Source: Desulfurococcales archaeon (lineage in GTDB: Archaea; Thermoproteota; Thermoprotei_A; Sulfolobales; AG1). From it: a stretch of 7,421 nucleotides of DNA. Position numbers and translations under genes: made by a program. The stretch is from assembly GCA_026990885.1 (NCBI GenBank), contig JALXCO010000084.1:1-7421 (forward strand). Direction: 5' to 3'. The notes under the pieces were generated by a model, which saw nothing but the letters and a program-made list of their open reading frames with translations, had not been told where the DNA came from and did not search any database. Shown one piece after another: positions 1 to 5,055 of this stretch. The stretch's first letter is position 1, and each line of letters starts with the position of its first letter.

Positions 1-45
1 TGGATAGCAAATAGAATATAATAGTTGAAAATAAGCACACGGGTT

Positions 46-990
46 CTAAAATATTCTATAATATATATTATTGGGATCTTTATATCCACGCGCCATAGCT
101 GTTGTATTGTAAGCAAATATAAGTGTATTGTTATTCGATATAGCAATGATTCCTGCAGTATTCTTGCCCCAGATTCTCTCTAATTCTCTAAAGGCTTCTA
201 TAACTGACTTCTCAAGATCTTTTGTATATCTATAGTGTAGAGCTATGCTTCTACATAGGGAAATGCTCAGTATCGATTCACCTATACCGGTTGCTGAACA
301 TGCTACATAGCTGTCAGAATAGAATCCTGAACCAGGTATCGGTGTATCACCTATTCTTCCAGGAAGCTTCAACATGATTCCACCTGTGCTTGTTGCCGCA
401 GCAAGTTTACCGTCAATATCTATAGCTACTGCACCTACGGTACCGTAAATTTCTTCTTTATATATGTCTATTAGATCTTTATTTCTTCTGATATACTCTA
501 CTTTATCGATGTTTTTTAACGTCTCTTTATATCTGTCAAACACATGCTTGGGTATGGCTGGAGGTTTCTCCAATCTGTAGTATTCAGCTATCTTTTCCGC
601 TCCATGGCATCCTATGATCATGTGGTCGGTGTAGCGATAGATCAAATAGGCTAGTTCAATGGGATTTTTAGTATTTTTAACCAGGGTAACTGCGCCTGCC
701 TTTAAAGATTCACCGTCCATTAATCCAGCATCCATCTCCCGTTCACCAGCTATGTTTAGTGAGCTTCCAGATCCCGCATTATAGATCATCGAGTCCTCAA
801 GCACTTTTATAGCTTCAATCACGCTTTCTATGCGATTGTTTCTCGATCTTAGATGTTCATAGCCTTTTAATAGAGATTTTTCCAACACATCTAGATATTT
901 CTCCTCTTCAGCTTTAGCTCTCTCCCACCTGCCAGCACCTCCATGTATAGCTAGAGCGGGTCTTTCTACCTTATATTTTTCTATGATCAT
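46..990 (-). CDS. Isoaspartyl peptidase / L-asparaginase (plant-type, Thr-nucleophile Ntn hydrolase)
   Basis: Cytosolic amidohydrolase of the T2 Ntn-hydrolase family. Family members split asparagine to aspartate and ammonia and remove N-terminal isoaspartyl residues from damaged peptides. The 314 residues match the usual family length. The N-terminal signature HGGAG is at 16-20 and NAGSGSSLN at 71-79. The autocleavage site is G183|T184 in the motif GTVGAVAID, which would release an alpha subunit (1-183) and a beta subunit starting with the nucleophile Thr184. TSTGG (200-204), RIGDTPIPGSG (212-222) and TGIGE (234-238) supply the expected second threonine and the substrate-binding Arg and Asp. 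All key residues are present, so it should be active. The start is ATG at 988-990. No clear ribosome binding site is seen in the 17-nt gap behind the macro-domain gene, so it is probably co-transcribed with it. Family assignment is firm; the preferred substrate (free Asn versus isoaspartyl peptide) cannot be read from sequence. Confidence 0.96.
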   Translation of the reverse strand: MIIEKYKVERPALAIHGGAGRWERAKAEEEKYLDVLEKSLLKGYEHLRSRNNRIESVIEAIKVLEDSMIYNAGSGSSLNIAGEREMDAGLMDGESLKAGAVTLVKNTKNPIELAYLIYRYTDHMIIGCHGAEKIAEYYRLEKPPAIPKHVFDRYKETLKNIDKVEYIRRNKDLIDIYKEEIYGTVGAVAIDIDGKLAAATSTGGIMLKLPGRIGDTPIPGSGFYSDSYVACSATGIGESILSISLCRSIALHYRYTKDLEKSVIEAFRELERIWGKNTAGIIAISNNNTLIFAYNTTAMARGYKDPNNIYYRIF

Positions 991-1007
991 TGTTTAGATA
1001 CCCAGAG

Positions 1008-1577
1008 CTAGTCATTGTTTTCGGTACAGTTATATTTAGATATAAGGTTTCTAGCTGTATTTTTAAATTCATTATATGGATGATCTGATATCAAATATAT
1101 ATGTACCTCTCTGATGCTGTCCTTCTCGTTAAGGGAGCTTATAAACCTTAATATTTCGTCGATCATAACTTCAGCACTTTCAGCATATTCAAGTCCTCCA
1201 ACGCCTGTCCCCATACTAGGGAAAGCTATAGATTCCAGCCTCATGGAGTTGGCTAGTTTCAATGCAGCGTTGACAGCTTTTCTAACGTATTCCTTAGATG
1301 ACCTGTCCCCTGGATTCACTACTGTTGGCGCATGTATAATGTATTTGCATTTAAGCATACCTGATCCTGTAGCTATGGCCTCTCCTATATTTATGGGGCC
1401 TTTTTCAATAGCTTCTCTCTCTATTGATTCACCACCATATCTTTTTATGAGGCCAGCTACACCGCCACCCATGTATAGTTTAGTGTTTGCTGGATTTACT
1501 ATTGCATCGGTTACCGCCTTCAGCAGGTCTCCTTTAATTATTTTTAATTCCCTATTATTGCATTTCACCAAATACAC
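1008..1577 (-). CDS. Macro domain (Appr-1''-p processing / ADP-ribose-binding) protein
   Basis: A stand-alone macro domain of 189 residues, the whole protein being one domain. Macro proteins bind ADP-ribose; many of them hydrolyse ADP-ribosyl esters on Asp/Glu, O-acetyl-ADP-ribose or ADP-ribose-1''-phosphate. Visible family features are KGD (15-17, with Asp17 in the adenine-contact position), DAIVNPANT (24-32, with Asn28 and Asn31), the glycine loop MGGGVAG (36-42), GEAIATGSG (65-73), KYIIHA (78-83) and the phosphate loop PSMGTGVGG (120-128). The order and spacing are canonical. The start is taken as GTG (1575-1577), because an in-frame TGA lies three codons upstream and the first in-frame ATG is codon 36, inside the ligand loop. 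TTG at codon 3 or GTG at codon 4 are possible alternatives. It is the first gene of a two-gene minus-strand unit with the isoaspartyl peptidase and is divergent from the pilus genes. The exact substrate is unknown. Confidence 0.94.
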   Translation of the reverse strand: MYLVKCNNRELKIIKGDLLKAVTDAIVNPANTKLYMGGGVAGLIKRYGGESIEREAIEKGPINIGEAIATGSGMLKCKYIIHAPTVVNPGDRSSKEYVRKAVNAALKLANSMRLESIAFPSMGTGVGGLEYAESAEVMIDEILRFISSLNEKDSIREVHIYLISDHPYNEFKNTARNLISKYNCTENND

Positions 1578-1650
1578 TGTTAATCAGCCATTATCTATTT
1601 AGGTAAATTCCAAATTAAGGGATAATACTTTCGCCCTACTCCCGCTGTCA

Positions 1651-1665
1651 TTAAATAAATTTATA
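1651..1665. promoter_or_regulatory. TATA-box-like element in the divergent intergenic region
   Basis: The sequence TTAAATAAATTTATA contains the perfect palindrome ATAAATTTAT (1655-1664). Its centre lies about 25 nt before the pilin ATG at 1685, the usual TATA-to-start distance of archaeal promoters, so pilin transcription could begin at or very near the start codon. Because the element is symmetric it could also direct minus-strand transcription of the macro gene, which would then have a leader of roughly 50 nt. No better TATA candidate is seen closer to the macro start. Assigned by position and composition only. Confidence 0.4.
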
Positions 1666-1674
1666 TGAATATGC

Positions 1675-1680
1675 GGGGAG
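1675..1680 (+). promoter_or_regulatory. Shine-Dalgarno-like GGGGAG before the pilin gene
   Basis: A purine-rich GGGGAG lies 4 nt before the ATG at 1685 and supports that start. Spacing is short and the match to the archaeal GGTGA consensus is imperfect. If transcription is driven by the TATA-like element at 1651-1665, this site would sit at or upstream of the 5' end of the transcript, so the two readings compete. Confidence 0.35.
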
Positions 1681-1684
1681 CAAT

Positions 1685-2167
1685 ATGAGGAGAGTAGATC
1701 TAAAGGCAAAAATTACTAGAAGGGGAATGAGTGAGCTAATAGTAATCTTGCTGGTAATTGGCATAACTATCCCAGTAGCCTTCATTCTCCAGTCATGGCT
1801 AACCCAACAGGCCCAAAAGCTACCCGTTATAGAGGGAGTTATGGCAACATATACAGTAAATAGTAGGGAGAGCGGTACACTGGTACTTCTGAAGGTTCTT
1901 AATAATATAGCTGGCCCTATAACGGTTGAAGAGATACAAATCGTATTCACAAATACGTCTGGCACATATGTCAGCTACATAACGCCATCTATACAATCTA
2001 ACAACGGGTTCACATTGATTTCAGGAGACTTTACCACGCCAATAAACCCGAAGTCGTCAGCGTCATATATACTCCACCATAACTCAATGGTTAGGGTTGA
2101 AAGCGTAATAGCCATAGTTAAAGATGATTCAGGAGCCTCTCATAGTGTTGTTGCGTCTGGTGCCTAG
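1685..2167 (+). CDS. Type IV pilin / archaellin-like pilin with class III signal peptide
   Basis: A 160-residue secreted filament subunit or minor pilin. The N-terminus is a basic leader (1-14) ending TRRG, with a predicted PibD-type prepilin peptidase cut G14|M15. It is followed by Ser16, Glu17 and an uninterrupted hydrophobic helix (18-39, ILLVIGITIPVAFIL core) ending in a Gln-rich amphipathic turn. Residues 65-160 are Thr-, Ser- and Val-rich alternating beta sequence like the archaellin/ArlF-type beta-sandwich. There is no cysteine and one N-glycosylation sequon (N90-T-S). ATG 1685 is preferred because it keeps the basic leader; starting at Met15 would remove the cleavage motif. It heads the operon with the ATPase and platform genes, 30 nt before the ATPase. 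Its DNA looks more GC-rich by eye than the genes after it, as is common for abundant proteins. Whether it is the major or a minor pilin cannot be told. The mature protein, about 146 residues, is of ordinary size. Confidence 0.85.
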   Translation: MRRVDLKAKITRRGMSELIVILLVIGITIPVAFILQSWLTQQAQKLPVIEGVMATYTVNSRESGTLVLLKVLNNIAGPITVEEIQIVFTNTSGTYVSYITPSIQSNNGFTLISGDFTTPINPKSSASYILHHNSMVRVESVIAIVKDDSGASHSVVASGA

Positions 2168-2197
2168 AGGGGCATACAGCTGTTTTAAGTGGTCTAA

Positions 2198-3664
2198 ATG
2201 ATCAACAAAATATATTTGTTTTTTAAAAATTTGATTGATGGCTTGAATCCTTATAAATATAAATCTATTGATCTGTTTAATTTAGGCTTATATGGTAAAG
2301 CTCTAGGTATCAATACATATATCAATGGTGGTGATGCTACAGTAATTATCGATGGTTTTACCTCTGTAAGTTGCGAGGGCATGGAGATAGTGACTGAATA
2401 TATAGTTGGGCCCTATACGATCAAAGTATGTTTCGATCAAAAAAATAACGAATATATATATGTGGCTGAACTGTTCCCAAAACCTCCAAAGAGCTTAATG
2501 AACGATATAGAGAGTAAGATAGGTCTAATCTTAAACATGATTCCAAATGATAAAATTATAAATGATCATGATTTAATGGATATAATATCTAGAGTACTTG
2601 ATATAGATCATGACTACATTGAAGTTGCGTTATATCTTATTAAACAGATATTAGGATATGGAAAACTACAGGTTCTGCTCGATGACGTAAATGTAGAAGA
2701 TATATCGATCACAGGTTCAGGTCCAATTTGGGTTAGATTATCAAGCAGTGTTATTAGTGATCCAGATGTGGATATGGTTAAGACAAATATATTACTGACG
2801 CTACCAGAGATTATTAGTCTACAGCAATATATAGCCAATAGATCCGGATACTATGTGAGCCAGAGCAACCCTATTATTGATATTCAGATGCCAATAAAAG
2901 ACGGTGGTCATCGTGTCCACATAGTGTCATCTACCGTGGCGGGAAGTAGACCGGAAATAGCTATTAGGAAGAAAATAAGAAGGAAAATCCTAATAAAAGA
3001 TCTTATAGAATGCAAAACGATTAACAACGCTATAGATAGGTACTTTATAAATATAATTAGAAATAACGGCTCAATATTGATAGCTGGTCCGCCAGGAAGT
3101 GGAAAAACAACACTTCTAAAGGCTATTCTATATACATATATTCCATATAACTGGAAAGTAGTTATTATTGAGGATACGCCTGAAATAGATCCTCCTGAAA
3201 ACTCCTCATGGGTAAGGTATAATACATATGAGCTTGGGAGGCTCAATATAGATCAATTCACATTAGCTAAGGCAGCCCTTAGAGCCTCAGTTAGTAGGGT
3301 AATAGTTATTGGAGAGACGAGAGGTTCAGAGGCTCAAGTGTTGGCGCAGGCATTAAATATGGGAATGGTTGCTCTAACAACGTTCCATGGCGGCTCTACT
3401 AACGAGGTTGTGACTAGGCTCAGATCTCCTCCAATAAATCTGGCTCAGGATCAGATAGCTAATATATGGGCTGTTGCAACTATGGGATTTAAGAATGTTG
3501 ATGGCAGTAGGCGGAGGGTTCTGGAAAGGATTGATGAAATCAGCTATGTAGATGGTAGAATTAAGATCCATAAGATATATAGGTATGAAGATGACTACGA
3601 TATAGACCCGGATTCTTTGATTAATAGATCAATTAGATTAAGAAACAAAGACATCACTTATTGA
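2198..3664 (+). CDS. Type II/IV secretion system (TadA/GspE/VirB11-like) pilus assembly ATPase
   Basis: A cytosolic hexameric ATPase that would drive pilin extraction and polymerisation through the downstream platform protein. Residues 1-150 form a divergent N-terminal domain. Residues 150-290 are the usual NTD2 (VEDISITGSGPIWVR at 166-180; GHRVHIV at 237-243; SRPEIAIRK at 250-258). The C-terminal motor has Walker A GPPGSGKTT (297-305), the Asp box IIEDTPEID (323-331), Walker B VIVIGETRG (368-376, catalytic Glu373) and a His box TTFHGGS (394-400). All motor motifs are intact. The His box has Gly where Ala is frequent in the family. At 488 residues it is ordinary for an archaeal TadA-like ATPase. 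The start ATG 2198 has an in-frame TAA directly before it; the next in-frame ATG is codon 62. The ribosome binding site is weak (GTGGT, 2189-2193). The gene overlaps the platform gene by 4 nt. Similar to ArlI, UpsE and AapE in class; no archaellum neighbours support a pilus role. Confidence 0.95.
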   Translation: MINKIYLFFKNLIDGLNPYKYKSIDLFNLGLYGKALGINTYINGGDATVIIDGFTSVSCEGMEIVTEYIVGPYTIKVCFDQKNNEYIYVAELFPKPPKSLMNDIESKIGLILNMIPNDKIINDHDLMDIISRVLDIDHDYIEVALYLIKQILGYGKLQVLLDDVNVEDISITGSGPIWVRLSSSVISDPDVDMVKTNILLTLPEIISLQQYIANRSGYYVSQSNPIIDIQMPIKDGGHRVHIVSSTVAGSRPEIAIRKKIRRKILIKDLIECKTINNAIDRYFINIIRNNGSILIAGPPGSGKTTLLKAILYTYIPYNWKVVIIEDTPEIDPPENSSWVRYNTYELGRLNIDQFTLAKAALRASVSRVIVIGETRGSEAQVLAQALNMGMVALTTFHGGSTNEVVTRLRSPPINLAQDQIANIWAVATMGFKNVDGSRRRVLERIDEISYVDGRIKIHKIYRYEDDYDIDPDSLINRSIRLRNKDITY

Positions 3665-5049
3665 AACCAACAGTTTCCCTGGTGATTGGGTTGAAGATAA
3701 ACATGATCACAATAACGCTACCATTAGTTGCGGTAAGCCTATACCTAATATATATAGGCTATATAGTGTTGAGCATATCAATCTTCATATTGATTTTAGC
3801 TATATTGCTAAATAAAGTCGTTAGAAGGATAGAAGCCAGCAGAAATCTAGAGGAGGAGCTTCCATTTATAATTCTTCTGTCTGCTTCAGCACCAATTACC
3901 GGGTTTGAATTTTTTGAAGTGCTGGATCATATAAGAAGATCTTCATCCAACGTATTTAGGGAATTTAAAAAACTGGCTATAAAGATATATAACCTACTAA
4001 ATCTACTAAACGTAGATAACGTATTAAATATAGCATCAGCAGGCATCTCCTCTAATAGAGTACGTCTTTTTCTAAGGGACCATGCAGCTGGCATAGTAAA
4101 CGGTACTAGTATAGATCACCTTGATTATTCGGCTACTGAATACATAAAAGAATACCATAGAAAAGTTGTGTCCCATCTCAATCTAAGATCCAATTTCATC
4201 TTGATGTCATCTCTGATATTTACGGTTATTCCATTGATACTTATAGGTTTAATTCCCTTAATAGGCTCAGATCTACCATTAAAAGCTATTCTTGCCGTGA
4301 TAGTAGTAATCATACTTCTTACGGGGGTCTTCCCACGGTATCCATTAATATTGAGCATTGTTGAAAACAGTAGATCTAGTAGGGTTAAAGATCGCAGAAG
4401 GAGCTTAAGATCGATAGTTCCAGTTATATTGCTTTCCCTATTCCCTATATTTATATACACCTCATTTTTAGGTTTTGGAAACGCATTTGACTTTGTTGGA
4501 GGTCAAAAGGTAATTGGTATATCGATAGGGATGATATTGACCGCTGTTGGCATCTATAACTTTAGATATATTTATATTGCCTTCTACATGATTAATAGAC
4601 TGAAGAGGATCTATAATTTCATAGGTCAATACGCCAGGACATATAGAACTTTACAGCTGGTTGATTTAAATTGCGATGAGTCTGGAGCTATTAGGGTTCC
4701 ATGGCTATTCAGGTTTACATGCTTTTCTCTAGAATATCTTAAAAACAAAGGAGAGATTAATCCTGTGCATATTGATAGGTTTGTGGACTATATCATTGAT
4801 CTATTGTCTATATATAGATCATACATCATAGTGGTGTTATTGATATTTGCTGTATCAGTAATCCAGCCATATATATTCTATAACCTAATCACGGTAAGCT
4901 ATATTTCAGTTACCGACTACATTATATATGCTTTTATACTGGTGCCTTACTTCTTCTCTATCTTATCTTCGAGATTAGCTTTCGATAGCATTGATCAGAC
5001 GGCTCTCCCTGGAATAGTTACTGTTTTATTATCGATATATTTTTGGTGA
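3661..5049 (+). CDS. TadC/ArlJ-like (T2SSF) integral membrane platform protein
   Basis: The inner-membrane platform partner of the ATPase, on which pilins would be assembled. It has 462 residues. A hydrophobic N-terminus (15-50) is followed by a cytosolic T2SSF-type region (about 60-175, with EEELPFIILLSASAP at 64-78 and an FREFKKLA turn at 99-106). Membrane segments follow at roughly 178-201, 207-225, 252-270 and 283-306. A second cytosolic helical region (310-385) precedes segments at about 386-408, 417-436 and 448-461. The second half repeats the plan of the first, as in other archaeal two-part platform proteins. The start is TTG at 3661, inside a TTGA overlap with the ATPase stop, which favours coupled translation. 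ATG at codon 15 (3703) is an alternative and would remove only a short leader. The protein ends within two residues of its last membrane helix, so it has no C-terminal tail. The family is clear from topology, motif and position beside the ATPase. Confidence 0.9.
   Translation: MKPTVSLVIGLKINMITITLPLVAVSLYLIYIGYIVLSISIFILILAILLNKVVRRIEASRNLEEELPFIILLSASAPITGFEFFEVLDHIRRSSSNVFREFKKLAIKIYNLLNLLNVDNVLNIASAGISSNRVRLFLRDHAAGIVNGTSIDHLDYSATEYIKEYHRKVVSHLNLRSNFILMSSLIFTVIPLILIGLIPLIGSDLPLKAILAVIVVIILLTGVFPRYPLILSIVENSRSSRVKDRRRSLRSIVPVILLSLFPIFIYTSFLGFGNAFDFVGGQKVIGISIGMILTAVGIYNFRYIYIAFYMINRLKRIYNFIGQYARTYRTLQLVDLNCDESGAIRVPWLFRFTCFSLEYLKNKGEINPVHIDRFVDYIIDLLSIYRSYIIVVLLIFAVSVIQPYIFYNLITVSYISVTDYIIYAFILVPYFFSILSSRLAFDSIDQTALPGIVTVLLSIYFW
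5045..5049 (+). promoter_or_regulatory. Strong Shine-Dalgarno GGTGA overlapping the platform gene stop
   Basis: GGTGA complements the conserved 3' end of archaeal 16S rRNA and lies 6 nt before ATG 5056. Its last three bases are the TGA stop of the platform gene. This is the best ribosome binding site in the window. It fixes the start of the large downstream gene and suggests that ribosomes finishing the platform gene reinitiate there. Confidence 0.75.
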
Positions 5050-5055
5050 GATCCG

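Noticed and set aside
1..45. Possible terminator for the minus-strand unit
   Set aside because: Only short T runs and no convincing hairpin or long U tract on the minus strand; too little sequence to judge.
1114..1602. 162-codon open frame on the plus strand opposite the macro gene
   Set aside because: It lies wholly antisense to a gene with clear family motifs, its translation has no recognisable pattern and it lacks a ribosome binding site; a shadow frame.
1651..1965. 104-codon minus-strand frame over the pilin start
   Set aside because: It is antisense to the pilin and promoter region; its hydrophobicity mirrors the pilin helix codons.
2216..2230. Possible slippery heptamer (T6 followed by A5) in the ATPase gene suggesting programmed frameshifting
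   Set aside because: The zero frame runs on to a full-length ATPase with all motifs, and no alternative frame yields a sensible extension.
2908..3246. 112-codon minus-strand frame opposite the ATPase Walker A region
   Set aside because: It is antisense to a strongly conserved motor domain; a shadow.
3740..3770. Alternating TATATATAGGCTATATAG tract as a regulatory palindrome
   Set aside because: It lies in the platform gene and encodes a membrane helix with Ile/Tyr codons ATA and TAT; similar strings occur throughout the coding sequence.
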